Shown: positions 1 to 12,335, counted from the first letter of the stretch. The stretch: 64,000 nucleotides of DNA from Cordylochernes scorpioides (GCA_030710605.1 CP092865.1:33935749-33999748); one strand, 5' to 3'. Numbers and translations are program-made. The notes: generated from the sequence alone by a model not told the origin.

Positions 1-357
1 TGGGGAACTGTGTTCAAAGAGTTTGTTGAAATTATGAAATAAATAACAAAAATTGTCAAGCAATACTGTCGTTTTTTTACGTTGATGTGAAGCAATAGTT
101 GAAATAGATAGTGAAAAGTGCACTGAAGTGGTTAGAGAAATAGATTGTTGTAAACTATTGCTGTGGATGCCCGATAGTTAATGATAAACATGGTCATATT
201 ATATAAGGGTATAAAAACAAATATAAAATGAATAGAAATATCATTGTGGTTGAATAAAGTTTAAGTGGACAAAATCAAACATGTAATATATAAAAGTAAT
301 AATAATAAAGGATAAAAATGATTTTTGACAACCAATACATGTTTTATAATTATAAAA
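1..357. other. AT-rich sequence without a gene
   Basis: No reading frame or RNA gene is recognisable. By position it is probably part of the untranslated stretch behind the integrase of minus-strand Ty3/gypsy element A, whose left LTR is not in the window. That assignment is inference from the layout of related element B, which has about 2.2 kb of non-coding sequence behind its integrase. Confidence 0.4.
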
Positions 358-1064
358 TCTATATATATAAAATTGAATGTCTGTGTGTGTGTCTGTGTGT
401 GTGTGTGTCCTCTATGGATTCAAAAACCATACATCCAATCGCCGTAAAATTTTGGGATATTATTAGGTGTATCCCCGGAAAGGTTTACGAAAAATAATTT
501 CTTGAATATCTTGAATATCCTTAGAGTTATTTTCAGATTTGTATATTTAACTCGCAAGCAGCGCCACCATTGAGACGGAGATAGGCTTAGGTCTGCCCCC
601 CCCCCCCGTCCGGCCGCCGGCCATTGGACAGTCCAAGTTCCCACCGACCAATCAGAGGGATCAAGAGCCCCACCCCCGTCCGGCCGCCGGCCAATCAGAG
701 GGATCAAGAGGTCCTGGCGCGCGGGGGGCGGGTGACCTCCGGGAACTACGTCCATCTTCCATAAACGACCATGATTCTATTCAACTTATCAAGTATTTTT
801 CAAGGGACCGGGAAAATATGTTCACTAGATAAAACGATGATTTTGTAATGTAGAAAATTATGAAAGACAAAATTCAGGATGACACGGCACACAGGGACCG
901 GGAAAAAATGTTCACTTTGTCGAGAGATTCAAATTTACGAGTTTCAAATGATCAAATATATCTTTTTTATTTATATAAGTTTATAGAGAATTGTTTTAAC
1001 AAATGTTCGTTAGACAAACCTTTACTCGGGTAAAACCTCGGGCGAAGCCGGGTACGTCCGCTAG
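358..1064 (+). mobile_element. Non-autonomous Helitron, family 1
   Basis: The element begins with TC (TCTATATATATAAAATTG) after an A and ends with CTAG before a T, the Helitron 5'-TC and CTRR-3' ends with A/T insertion. An imperfect GC-rich hairpin (CTCGGGCGAAGCCGGG) sits about 11 bases before the 3' end. A GT-rich tract follows the 5' end. Two copies of a block beginning CCCGTCCGGCCGCCGGCCA (near 607 and 675) and two copies of GGGACCGGGAAAA (near 804 and 895) lie inside. No Rep-helicase is present, so it depends on an autonomous relative. Confidence 0.8.
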
Positions 1065-1748
1065 TAATATTATAAAAATAAGAGTAATTTTATAAAAAAT
1101 AATGTTGGACTAAAAATTTATTATATAATTGAAAAGAAAAAATAATATTCAAAGATTTATACAAAAATAGAATATAATTAAATATTGTTATAATGATTAG
1201 ATGAAGGTTTGGTAGTGGAATGGGACAAAAAGTATTTTTCTCTAGAGAGAAGTTACAACTGTGGTGTGTAACTAGTTCATATCCCTTTGGTAAATATCGG
1301 TGTTTCTTTATGACTCTCTGTAACTGGGAATTTGTGAAATTCTCGAAGAAATATAAATGGTTGATGTGAAACTCGTGTTACAATTAGCGATCATTCCGAT
1401 AGCGGTCTTTTAGATGACAGCTTTGTAATGAAATATGCCTTGAGCGGGGAGAGAGGACGTTGGACGGGGGGGCTGCTGTTGTTTGAAACATGAAACGGGG
1501 GGGGGGAATCCGTGGTATAAACATGAACGGGGTCGACTGGGGAGTGATGTCTAAAGGGCATTCTCCGCTGTTTGTCGGGGATTCTATTACTGGGGTCACT
1601 CATCCTCCGCGGGATGTTTGTTAGATGTGTCATTTACTTCTCTCTCTTCTTTTTTTTTTTAGGTTGGCATATTTCTTGCCTATTTGAAAATACCGGGATT
1701 TAAATGTAAAAAGGGCTGTGAGGTTGTAGGCGGTATAATTCGGAATAG

Positions 1749-2590
1749 TTACGTCTCGAAGATATCTAGAGTCATATGATTGAATTCATTGAGATATACA
1801 TCTCGAGACAATCGCTGTCGGTTTTGAACAAATCGGGGTTGTGGAGGTGTGATGTACAGAACATTCTCTGTGTAATATTTTAATTTATTGACATGTATGG
1901 TGTCGCTGTCTCTATTGAGAGGTTGATTGGGGCGATCTATTTGAACAACATTGGGTGAGATTATTTCAATTATTGTATATGGTTCAGTAAAATACGGTGC
2001 TAATTTACCTGTGTCGGGATGTCTATAATTTTTGACCAAAACAATTATCTTTTTATGCTTATTTTGGGCACGAGAGCGTGCTATTTCTCGAGCTATAGTT
2101 ATTTCGGGGTATGGATTAAGATGAGTTCTTAGATCTGGGGAGGGATAACATTGAACATTAAGTAGTGGGCGGAAAACTTGTGATGGAATGGGGTGTATTA
2201 TTATATGTCTGAGTGACGCGCTTAACTAGTTGAGTCCAGGAAGCTTTCGGATTTTCTAGATAAGCTAGTCTGAGCTTGCCTGTAATGGTGGCATTTAAGC
2301 GTTCTATTAAGCCGTTTGCTTGTGGGTTATTGCTTGCGGTGAGTGGGGATTGTATACATGTGTTATTAGAAATTTACGGAATTTTTCTGAGGTAAAAGCG
2401 GGCGCTCTGTCAGATAACAGACGTTTTGGAAATCCTTGTTGTAGTACAATTTTGAGGGTTTGAATGTACGTTTGGGTACTGGTGGACTTCGATGGAAAGG
2501 TCCAAGCATATCGCGTTAAATGATCCACTATTACGTGTAGATATGTCTTGGAGTGTCCATATTTCGAAACTCCAGCTATGGTATCTATAG
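1749..2590 (-). pseudogene. Element A integrase core and C-terminal end, frameshifted
   Basis: Minus-strand frames show an integrase core (LLSDRAPAFTSEKFRKFL around 2400, where DRAPAF holds a catalytic Asp) and then, after frame breaks, the C-terminal module with LVKNYRHP and the GPF/Y-like TEPYTIIEII followed by IHVNKLKYY. The function would be joining element cDNA to host DNA. At least two frameshifts separate the pieces. The same C-terminal sequence recurs in element B at 9.4-9.8 kb, showing the two are related families. Confidence 0.8.
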
Positions 2591-2593
2591 AGA

Positions 2594-3490
2594 TTAAGTC
2601 AATGGTTGTTGAGGTGGTGGAATTTGTCCGAGGGCACCATAGGGTTTACCTTTGGGTCTTTTAATGATTTGGCAGGTGTGACACGACCTGAAAAAAAATT
2701 CTATAGATTTAGAGATACTTTTCCAGTAGTACTGGGTAGTAATTATGCGGGTCATCTGAGAGATGCCTGGGTGGTTATATTTTTGGTAAACTTTGTTCAT
2801 CAGAATATGTCGCAGGGTTTCCGGAATTATTATTTTAGTTATACCTTTTCGGGTAATGGTATGTAAGCCGTTTGTATCAATGTTGAAGGAGGATGCTGTT
2901 GGTTGATTCTGTTTAATAATATCAGCACTGATAAATCCTACAAAGGGGTTTCGTGATAGTAAATCTGCTTCGTACTGTTGGCTGCCTTTGAGGTAGTGGA
3001 TTTCGTAATTATAGGTAGATGGTCTCAGGCTCCATCTAAAGAGTCGTCCTGACGGATTTTTTAAAAATAGTTTTAAGCCATTGTAAAGCTGGTGATCTGT
3101 GTTTATGGTAGATTTCATACCGGTGAGGTATATTCGGAATTTGTCTACACTTTCGACGATGGCGAGGCACTCTGGTTCGGAAACGGTGTAGTTTCTCTCA
3201 TGTGCTCTAAGGGCGCGGCTGAAATATTGTACAGGATGTACTTGTCCATCTGGATGTACCCGTTTGAGTATGCCTGTGATCCATTGGGTGGATGAGTCGC
3301 AATAAAGGCGGCATGGCAAACCGACTTGAGACAAGTGTAGTACTGGTTTACTGGTTAAACTCTCTTTGAGAGTGGTGAAAGCTTGTTGACAGTCTGGGTC
3401 CCAATTCCATTTCACATCTTTTTTAAGTAGCTTATTTAAAGGTGCTCGTAAGCGGGCATAACCTGGTATAAACCTATTATAAACGTTCAC
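2594..3490 (-). pseudogene. Element A RNase H and integrase zinc-binding region
   Basis: A 298-residue open frame holds the end of the RT connection, an RNase H domain (LYCDSSTQWITGIL, SEPECLAIVES, INTDHQL carrying acidic residues in the expected order) and the integrase HHCC region ending CHTCQIIKRPKG. It is out of frame with the RT frame upstream and the integrase core downstream, so it is a fragment of a broken pol. Confidence 0.85.
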
Positions 3491-3619
3491 TGCTCCTAAA
3501 AATGATTGTAGTGTCTTTTGAATGGTAGGTGGTTTGATGGCATTTATGGTATCAAGGTTGCGCGTCTGTGGTGCATAAGTACTTGCGGTAACAGTGTATC
3601 CTATGAAATCTATATATAT

Positions 3620-4564
3620 TTAAAAAAATGAACATTTATTATAATTGAGTTTGATGTTTTCGTGTTGACACACCGTTAGAAATTGTTGTAGGTGTTGTAG
3701 ATGATCCTTTAAGGTGTCGGAAAAAATAATGAAATCGTCGAAATAATGGGTAACAAAATTTAATTTATATTTTTGCATGACCTGGTTTATGGCACGATGG
3801 TATATCTGTGGCGAATTTTTAAATCCGTACGGAAGTCTACAAAATTCGTACTGACTATCTAACGTCACGAAAGCTAGTAGATTACGTGAGTTAGATTCTA
3901 TTTCCACTTGCCAATATGCGGATGCTATATCTACAGAAGAGTAGTATTTGGCTTTCGACAATTTGTCAAGAATGGTTTCTATTAAAGGTAAAGGATGTAC
4001 GTCTGGAGCGATGATTTCATTGAGTTTTCTGTAATCAACACAAAAACGTTTCGTTTTGTCACGTTTCGTAACAAGAGTTATTGGACTGGCGTAGGGTGAG
4101 ACTGACGGGGCAATGATACCATGTTGGACCATTTGCTCTATTTGGGTTTGTATTCCTTGTTGGTCGTGTAGTGGCACTCTATATGGGCGTAATGCTATTA
4201 TTTTATCTGTGGTGGTATTGATTTTTATCGGTGGTATGTTCAATTTGGGCACATTGTATTTATTAGTAGAGAACACATGCGAGAATTCATATAGATTTCG
4301 GTGAAGTTCGTGTGGGCAATGTTCTAACTGAGGTGCCGCATTAGAAGGCATAGATAACTTAATATCATGGATAGGAGATATAAGGGGTGATACAACAGTG
4401 GGGGAACATATAATTGGGGCAGGATCCGCTTTAGAAGGCATAGATAACTTAATATCATGGGTAGGAGATATAAGGGGTGATACAACAGTAGGGGAACATA
4501 TAATTGGGACATAAATCCTGTTTGCGCTTGGTGAACTTATAGACATTTGTTGGGAGAGCATCAT
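3620..4564 (-). pseudogene. Element A reverse transcriptase
   Basis: Residues from about 160 onward are a Ty3/gypsy RT: SPYASPITLVTKRD, FCVDYRKLNE, YYSSVDIASAYWQVEIE, LPYGFKNSPQIYHRAI and the catalytic YFDD. The N-terminal third has two near-identical 30-residue repeats (ICSPTVVSPLISP) coming from a 90-bp tandem duplication. The frame stops before the connection domain and resumes shifted. It would copy element RNA into DNA in a particle. Confidence 0.9.
4339..4510. repeat. 90-bp tandem duplication inside element A pol
   Basis: TTAGAAGGCATAGATAACTT occurs at 4341 and again at 4431, and the match continues through the unit with few differences. The period is 90 bp (30 codons), so the duplication keeps frame. 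Few mismatches suggest it arose late in this copy's or lineage's history. Confidence 0.9.
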
Positions 4565-4739
4565 TCTTTTGATAAATTTGTAGATTATTAAAATCTATAC
4601 TTAATTTAAATGTTTTAAGGGTATTAATAGATAAAATACCAAAAGGTAGTGAAGCTTCTAGTATAAACATATTTAGTTTTGGGGTGAGGTTACCTATTTT
4701 AAGTTTTAAAAAAATATATCCTAGGGTATTTACATTGTG

Positions 4740-4900
4740 GGCTATTGCATTTATAGTTAAACTGTACTGATAGAAAATAATTTTATATGGTAATATATTT
4801 TATATGGTTCTGAAATATCTAAGTTAAGTATGTTTATAGATGCTCCCGTGTCTATTAAAAAGGGAAAATTTACATTTGGTGACAGTTCAGTCCATTTTAC
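4740..4900 (-). pseudogene. Element A aspartic protease fragment
   Basis: Reading the minus strand gives LVKWTELSPNVNFPF then LIDTGASINILN, the retroviral-type protease active site (DTGAS). It lies between the gag zinc-knuckle region and the RT, as expected. No long open frame spans it. Confidence 0.7.
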
Positions 4901-5907
4901 GAGTTGTTCAACGAAAAAAGGTTGCAGGTTTTCCTACCGTTGAGTTGCTCGCGGGTCTTGTAGAGTCGTCCTGGCTTGCAGCTTGGACTTGGGGAACAGG
5001 GCTCAGGGATTGGACCTTGGGCAGGTTCTGGGTGTGGGTACCACGTTTTGGTACAGTGGTTGTGCGTGGTCTGGCGCTGTAGACTTGGCGTGTTCGGCTC
5101 TGTGGGAACCGTTGTTCTCACTGGGAGTGCCAGTGCATAGCATTGCAATACTTGCAAGGCGAGGGTGGGGGTGTAACTTGGTATGTTACACGTGGTGATG
5201 ACCGCTGGTTGTTGTTCCGCGGTGGTGGATTGTGGTGGGTTGGATGTGGGGCCTTGTCTACTTGGCGCTAGTACGCGGCACTGTTGGCACACTGGGTTAT
5301 TCTGGACACTAGGTCGAACCATTCTTTAATGGTGTTTGATTGTATAGTTGCGATTAATCGCTGGTCTGCGACGGATAGTCCGTCGGTCAGAGACTCTATT
5401 AAGATGTCGGCCTGTAGGTTTAGTTCATGCCCATTACCGTTTTGTTTCGATAGTAGTCTTCTAGGGGCATTTGGGGTGTCAATTTGATGGCCAAAAAGCG
5501 TGCAAACGAAGCTTCTGTCGTTGCAGGGAATAAGTCTATCAGGGTCTGGCGGGCTTCATCATAAAATAACCAATCTAACCATAGGCTTCGGAAACATTGG
5601 AGTGGCTTACCTTGCAGGTAGCAGGGTGACTTGCGTAGGCGGTCCATGTAGGTAAGCTCAGCTCGGTCTGCTTATGCATCGAAGTTGTCGAAAAAGCTCT
5701 GGGCTCAAAGGTACCATCATATGGACTCACGTCTATCTCCCTCGGAGATCGGGCGACCTGCAGCTTACTCAGGGCATCGGCGATCTGTGTCAGCGGGTCT
5801 GCGGAGGTACCTTGGGGCGGCGGCGTTTCCTCCTCCTCAAATGTCGTCTCTTGTTTGGGGACAGATTGCTCGGTCGTATCGTTGGGTTGGTCGGTTTGCT
5901 CTTCCAT
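4897..5907 (-). pseudogene. Element A gag, frameshifted
   Basis: The first frame (5575-5907) starts MEEQTDQPND and contains SPREIDVSPYDGTFEPRAF, followed in another frame (5420-5647) by WLDWLFYDEARQTLIDLFPA, a gag matrix/capsid-like stretch. Near 5150 a minus-strand frame reads CKYCNAMHWHSQ, a degenerate gag zinc knuckle. The pieces are in different frames, so the polyprotein is broken. SPYDGTFEPRAF matches the gag of element B (LPLYDGSYKAQSFF), supporting kinship. Confidence 0.75.
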
Positions 5908-5984
5908 CTTGGTTCTTTCTCGCTTCTATCTGGACAGGCTTCTTACCTCTTCGTTGTGGTCATCCTGTCGACTCTCGCTATAGC

Positions 5985-6701
5985 TGTGATTACCGAGTGT
6001 CTCTCGCTGTGGTTAGGTAACCGAGAAGGACAGTCAGGGCGTGGAGAGTTTTCCAGTACCTCTCTGCACTTTGGAGGACCTTGAACAGTTCTCACAGAGT
6101 ACAGGCAGTAGTGGTCGAGGCAGAGTGGAAAGCTTGGGAATGTCCAGACACAAAAACGAAGAGACACAGTTGTAGTAGGAAAGTTACGTGATCAGATAAA
6201 AGTCGAGCTAAGAGCAAGATAGAGATAAAATAGTTCTTACTGTTCTATATGGTCAATGAGGTGGACCTGGAGTACAACCGACGAGGGCTCACGCTGATGG
6301 TGAAGTGACTATATTTTCGGCTAGGGCAGAGGTCTTATATATCTTTGCCGAGAGAAGAGGTATACGGGAGTATGGACTTTGAGCGGTTGCAAAGGGCGTG
6401 GCGCGTCAGAGATATTCTACACCCAATTACCTGTTGGCAACGGCCTGCCAAATTCCTCTTTAGGGTTGTTGGATTTTAGGCGTTTTTGGATTTCTATCTC
6501 AATCTTTCGCTTTAGCTCAGCTCTTAATCTATTACATAGTTTTATTTATTCATCCTCGGTTTGTACAAAGTACATTACATATGGTGATGCAATGACACAT
6601 GTCAATCATGCGTATAATTATTTATAGATGTGTTTCTATATACAACATGACAATCTTGTTTTAAATATTATACAATATAGGGTTGTTGGTTTAAATTACC
6701 A
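5985..6701 (-). mobile_element. LTR of element A
   Basis: On the minus strand it begins TGGTAATTTAAACC and ends AATCACA, followed ten bases later by the motif AGTCGACAGGAT that also follows the LTRs of elements B, C and D. A TATA-like GATATATAAGACC lies near 6330. The start resembles the LTR at 21479 (TGGGGTAATTTAAG). The right flank is TATATATA. The partner LTR is not in the window, so the boundaries rest on motif comparison. Confidence 0.6.
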
Positions 6702-6709
6702 TATATATA

Positions 6710-7330
6710 TGTGATGATTCAAGACCATGGAATTGTTGTAAATAATCCAGATATCTACTACCACATGTTCCACCACGTGACTGTATATAACTTGTTATTC
6801 ACTGCAAATAGAAAGCATCACATAATATCAATCTGTACCGCGTAAGACTCTAATAAAGTATAGCAACTGTACAGATAGAAGGAATGGAGAATAACAGGAG
6901 AAAATTAAGGTTAAAACTAATCAGGCCTAAGTGAGAATAAGAAAGCAGGCCTATCGAGCCCAGTCCAATTTTTACGAGATCGTGGCCCTCCTGGATGATG
7001 TAACTTCCCCCCCTGTTTACGTCAGAAAAGGGCAGTGACCTGCTTGGACCTAGAGAGGCTATAAAAAGGAGGCCCCAAGCCTCAGTCATTTAGTATTTGT
7101 TTCAGCCCCAGTCCGCGCAGGCTGCTCCGATAGAGGTAAACCCTTTCCTGCCAGAAATCTCCTCGTCCCATTCCTTCTTGACGTTCAGACGCTTCTTAGT
7201 GGAATCTCTGTTTGTTTATTTCACCTTTGGCCCAGCTGTGTCGCCTCCCACCACGACTGCACGGTAGAGTTGACATCGAGGTTCGTCTAGCATCAGGTAA
7301 CACTGGTCCCAGAGGTCCCAAGATACCACA
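6710..7330 (+). mobile_element. 5' LTR of element B
   Basis: Starts TGTGATGATTCAAG and ends GATACCACA. It closely matches the two parts of the 3' LTR at 12009-12335 and 15949-16243. It contains a promoter core near 7060 and is followed by GAGCCGACAGGATT, the shared post-LTR motif. The minus-strand reading frames seen here are chance frames of the LTR. Confidence 0.9.
7060..7090 (+). promoter_or_regulatory. LTR core promoter: TATA box and TCAGT initiator
   Basis: CTATAAAAAGGAGG is followed about 20 bases later by CCTCAGTCATT, an arthropod-style TCAGT initiator. The same pair occurs in the 3' LTR near 15976 and in LTR D near 21811 (TATAAAAAGG, then GTCAGTCAGTTC). It would start the genomic RNA at the U3/R border. 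Confidence 0.65.
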
Positions 7331-7410
7331 GACTCCCCCGTCCGAAGAGCCGACAGGATTGTGGACGCCAAGGTACAAGTAAGCAAGTAGACCACTGTCT
7401 GTACAGAAAG

Positions 7411-7850
7411 ATGGAACAGGGAAGAGAGGAGGATTCGAAGGAGCACGTGGAGTCTGATCCCGACTATGAAAGTGGCGAAAACACCACTTTTCCCAAGATG
7501 GAAAACACCCTCGGTAGGACGCAGGAAGTTCCCCCCAGCCAGGAGGACGCCACGCCCCCGCCGGTGGTATCAGATGTCCTGGGGAGTTGGCCAGGACGCT
7601 ACATCAGCTGTCCGCGGCGACCGGACTATCGCTAGATATGGAACTACCGCTCTACGATGGTTCCTACAAGGCGCAGAGCTTCTTCACCAACTACGACGCC
7701 CAAGCAGATCGGGCCCAACTACAATACTCTACAAGACTGAGAAAGCCACTAAACCTCCTGCAAGCGCCCCTCCGAGTTACCAACACGCGAGCGTATGTTA
7801 CCTGCTCCCCCGACCATCTCTAAACCACGAGCCCAGCGCAAGCAGTGAAC
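7411..7850 (+). pseudogene. Element B gag, frameshifted
   Basis: A frame starting MEQGREEDSKEHVE covers the acidic N-terminus. A second frame has LSLDMELPLYDGSYKAQSFF, the counterpart of element A gag. Frames are shifted relative to each other and stop early, and no zinc knuckle was found. It is a decayed capsid gene. Confidence 0.7.
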
Positions 7851-7949
7851 CCTAGCTGTCCCTAGAGTACTTCGACCACGGCACCAAACCAGGTCTGTCC
7901 CGACCCACAAGACAGCACAACAGTAGGTTCCTCCTCACATAATTTTCGT

Positions 7950-8130
7950 TGAACAATTGCTCATTCGAGCTGAACTGTCCAATAATGTACACCTACCTCT
8001 ACTACTTAATATAGGAGCATCTATCGATATAATTAGGCAGAATACCTTTAAAATAATAGAAACCAGTTTGCAAAAGAAAATACCTCTCCACCCATTTAAC
8101 TTAACTATTAACGCCGTAGCTGACAATTTA
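7950..8130 (+). pseudogene. Element B protease with altered active site
   Basis: Translation gives LLIRAELSNNVHLPLLL followed by NIGASIDIIRQNTF. The position and surrounding pattern match the retroviral-type protease, but the catalytic DTGAS has become NIGAS, so it should be inactive. The frame closes with stops near 8131. Confidence 0.65.
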
Positions 8131-8369
8131 TAATTTATATATTTTATTCAATTAAGATTAAAATTACATAAGCATAACATTTAAATATATATATCCTGCC
8201 TAACAAATCTCTATACTAACTATATAACATTAAGCGATCTATTTACAGTTTGTTTTTGGTCACTGGTCCAATATTTTTATTTTCATAGACCAAATTATGA
8301 GATTAATTCACAGATGAAAAATATGCAAAACAACTGAACAAATATATACATCAATTTAATATTTATTTA

Positions 8370-9785
8370 AAACAAATGAACAACTATATACATCAATTTA
8401 ATATTTATTTAAAACAAATGAACAACTATATACATCACATAGGTTATATATTTTTAAACTTAAAAATAGGTAACATAACGCAGAATCTAAAATTTCATAT
8501 CATAGATACACCCTTGCCTTTTGTCATATTATCCCTTAACTCCATAAAAATATTTCTACTAATTATAAACTGTCCTCAGCTACTCCTGTATCAAGATAAT
8601 GTACCCCTACCAACTACATTGTACAAATTCACCTCGTTCAAGCAACACGTGTCCCATGGACAGGTTAATAGAACTGTCCCATTTACAAAACTTCCCCTCC
8701 TGGAACGGGTTGTTCACACGTGGTGAACTCCAACGCTCTTATTTGGCCTCATTGTAATGTTCCTGATCCTATTTTCAACGCCTCTATGTACTCCTCTTGC
8801 ATAGCTTTGGACACAAGTAACCTAGTTCACTGTCTCTATAATTTACACAAGGTACTGCATCAATTTGCACCCGTTTTCGCCGCCAATAAATACGACGTCC
8901 CTAGGCTTAAAATAAACACGGTATAATTACAACCTCTGTATCTCCCTATGCCAGTCCCATCACGCTTGTCACCAAACGTGACAAAACAAAACGCCTACTT
9001 TCGGATAGAGCGCCCGCATTCACCTCCGAAAAATTCCGCAAATTTCTGCTATCTCGCGGTATACAACCACTACTTACCACCAGTAACAATCCGCAAGCTA
9101 ACGGATTGATAGAACGATTGAACGCCACCGTCACTGGAAAGCTAAGGTTACTATATCTCGAAAACCCGAAGACATCCTGGACAAAATTAATTAAACAAGT
9201 TGTCCAAATCTATAATCAATCCCCGTACACCGTCATAGGTTTCCCACCGAACTTTTTGATGTTTAATAGCATCCCACCAGAACAACAACAACAAAAAAAC
9301 ATTATAACCCGTTCCCCGACGTACAGAAAGCTAGGCAACTTGCCTTCAGCAGTACACAGCTTAAGCATGAAAAGGACAAACAAAGATATGATAAAGGTCA
9401 TCAAGCCCCGCATTTCGAGATTGGTGACCTAGTCCTCGTAAAAAATTATAAACATCCCGATATGGGAAAACTAGCACCATACTTCACAGGTCCGTTTACA
9501 ATTATAGAAATAATATCTCTGAACGTAGTCCGAATTAACAGACCCAATCGACCCCTAAATAAAGATGATGATACAGTTCATGTGAACAAACTTAAATACT
9601 ATACAGAAGATATCTTATTCCTCGCGCCCCAGCCTCTAATTCAAACACCTCGCGTAACACCTGATGTACACTTAATAGAATTTAACCATTTATGTCCCAC
9701 GATATTTGACGCTCAGAAATTCCGTCTTATACCCCCGACTTGCTCAGCCCCTTTTCTTCATCTCACTGAAGAGATCTTCCAATAA
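8370..9785 (+). pseudogene. Element B pol with RT and RNase H deleted
   Basis: The segment starts with the pre-RT region (TPLPFVILSLNSIKIFLL, PLPTTLYKF), matching element A. It runs to the RT beginning (PYASPITLVTKRDKTKR) and passes directly, in frame, into the integrase core (LLSDRAPAFTSEKFRKFL). Most of RT, all of RNase H and the integrase zinc region are missing. The integrase continues (NNPQANGLIERLNATVTG, the catalytic Glu region), shifts frame near 9330 and ends with GKLAPYFTGPFTIIEI and TVHVNKLKYY. Confidence 0.85.
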
Positions 9786-12008
9786 ATTAGAAGGAACCAG
9801 CTGTCCCCGAAAGGAGCCCCTGACCTAAATAAATAACGATTAAAATACCTCCCCCCCTCTTCCGTTTGACACGAGCTAACAAACAGCCAACATTGTCTTG
9901 TCACGGCCCATCGCCACCCCATGTCACTCTAATGAAATTTTCGCCATCTTTTAAATCGAATATTAGTGCGTGCCTTTTACTATATACCGTTCTAATCCCT
10001 AACCAATTAATCTACGCCGATATCCCATTTAGCTACAAATAACTTGTATAACACGTCCATTCTACTGTCACTAACAAATCAGTCCACTAACAGAATAACT
10101 AATTAATTCAATAACTAATCCTGCCTACTGATCCCCAATGAATTGAAATATCTATTCTTTCATTAATAAACCAAAACCAAGTTACCAGGTCTAGATTCTC
10201 TCGCCCTCAATTAACTTGTCCACTTAACATCGACACTTAGATCCAAGGACAACATTTTCCTACAAAAATCACACACACCCACATATGTTAAAAAAACAAC
10301 CCTTGACCGGTTAGAATAGATCGCCGTGTTTCCTGCACACACAATATAAATGCCGCTTTAGGAAGAATCACGTTTTCACCTAAACGTGGCACAGGGAGCA
10401 AAAAATCGACAAGATTAGGATTCAGTGAGTTTCACAGTTGGAAACAATGTGACCCACGAGTCACGTCAAACATAAAACGAATTCAAGGAGATATGTTAGA
10501 ACCACTTGTATCATCCACACCAAAGATATCGCAACCGAGGACAATTTAAAGCTCTCTCCACCCATCCTAAAAACAGGAACATACATTTGGCCTACTACTT
10601 TCCATTCTTTCCCGATATACAAACTTCTATATATAATCATACTTGCATTCTTTCTCGATGAATATATATTTTTAATTTTTCATTTTAATATCCTTTATAT
10701 AAACATTATCTAGCTCTTATAAGTGTTTTTTGGTCAACCGATAAGTTTAGACTATTGTCATTTTATATTAGTTACTTTTTCCTCTTTACCAAATTGTTTT
10801 TTACTTTTGCTTTATGACTCTATTTTATAATCAACTTTATATTTAATCTTTCATATCTAATAATCTCAAGTTTATGTTTCATGTTTATATCACTAATTTG
10901 CATTTGTGTCATTTTATATTTTCTCTCACTTTATAAATTCGATGTTATTTACATTGTTTCATCTTCCGCTATGATGTACAATGCTATCGAGCATATTATT
11001 GCTCATTTTTTTCATTTAATATGTTCACTTTCTATTACCCCTTATATACTGCTATAGTGTGTTAATCTTTGTATTATGTCATCACTATTTTTACTTTTTT
11101 TAAAGATTACTTTGCATTTAACTTCGCAATTCTATTTTCGATTTTTCAAATCCTTTAACGCTATATGCAAAGCCTTAATTTCGCAATTTCATATCTCAAT
11201 GATATATTCTTCTATAATCGAACTAAAAATCATGATCTAAAAACAGGGCAATCTTCAATAACCTCTTAATCAACCACTTTAAAGGTTACTTCTAAATAAA
11301 TACTAACCCTTTTCCGCAGGAACTTTTAACAATCCTTCGCAGGCTAGACTTGACCTACTTTGATTTCGTAATTAACAATATTAACACACCGCCCTCAGAT
11401 TTAGCTATCCCAACTTCTGGCTTGGACACGTGCAAATTTTCTCGCTAAGCCCCTAACGACTCCAATTAAAACTTTGATTTCTGGTCACTGATCTTCGCCC
11501 TCATTTATCCTGCATGCGTACGTCTTAACGAATAATTAATAAAACCCATAACAATCACCCTTATCTTACTATTCGATTGTAGTACTGTAACTTTATTCGG
11601 TCCTTAAATTTACATGTGAAACATGGCCTAGGTTTTCCGCGCCGTGCACATTAAATGGTTTGGGACTTGAGTCAAGGTGACATTGCCTCATCCTGAACAT
11701 AACTAACCCCTCAACCTTTTCTAAGCCCATCACGAAGAGATCATGATTTACCCATCCAATCATTTATATTTTTACCTATCATCATTATATGTTCCCTATT
11801 AATTCTTTTATTCCTATTTTTAATTTTACTTGTATGAATAGTATTAGTTGTTTATACTTTATTATCTCTTATGGACATACAGAAATCAAACCCATGTTAT
11901 ATACCAACTCATTTCAATTAATTTTTAAAAATTACTTCCTTAATAACAGTCTTCCTATTCCGCTCTCTTAAATCCCTCCATATGAACCCTCTCACATCCG
12001 GGGCCATC
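9786..12008 (+). other. Post-integrase tail of element B, no gene
   Basis: This 2.2-kb AT-rich stretch has no frame above about 60 codons and no transmembrane-plus-furin-site pattern that would support an envelope gene. Short matches to the tail of element A (for example GCTAACAAACA near 9876) show it belongs to the element. A G-rich GGGGCCAT precedes the 3' LTR. Confidence 0.6.
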
Positions 12009-12335
12009 TGTGATGATTTAAGACCATGGAATTGTTGTAAATACTCCAGATATCTACTACCACATGTTCCACCACGTGACTGTATATAACTTATTATTTA
12101 CTGCAAATAAAAAGCATCACATAATATCAATCTGTACCGCGTAAGAATCTAATAAAGTATAGCAACTGTACAGATAGAAGGAATGGAGAATAACAGGAGA
12201 AAATTAAGGTTAAAACTAATCAGGCCTAAGTGAGAATAAGAAAGCAGGCCTATCAAGCCCAGTCCAATTTTTACGAGATCGTGGCCCTCCTGGATGATGT
12301 AACTTCCCCCCCCTGTTTACGTCAGAAAAGGGCAG
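12009..12335 (+). mobile_element. 3' LTR of element B, left part
   Basis: Begins TGTGATGATTTAAG and follows the 5' LTR until GGGCAG, where the BEL/Pao element interrupts it. The remainder resumes at 15949. Confidence 0.95.

Larger units (their letters stand above)
1..6701 (-). mobile_element. Ty3/gypsy retrotransposon A, degraded, runs off the left edge
   Basis: On the minus strand the order is LTR (5985-6701), candidate primer region, gag, protease, reverse transcriptase, RNase H, integrase, then a non-coding tail carrying a Helitron. Several frameshifts break the coding region, so it is inactive. The right end reads TACCA followed by TATATATA, the start of a TATA-type target also used by the neighbouring element B. 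The post-integrase tail has short matches to that of element B, so the missing left LTR probably lies outside the window. No envelope-like frame is visible. Confidence 0.8.

Noticed and set aside
3092-3295. Plus-strand frame opposite element A pol
   Set aside because: It is the complement of the RNase H coding region.
9786-12008. Envelope gene behind the integrase of element B
   Set aside because: Only short frames, no signal peptide plus transmembrane arrangement and no cleavage-site pattern.
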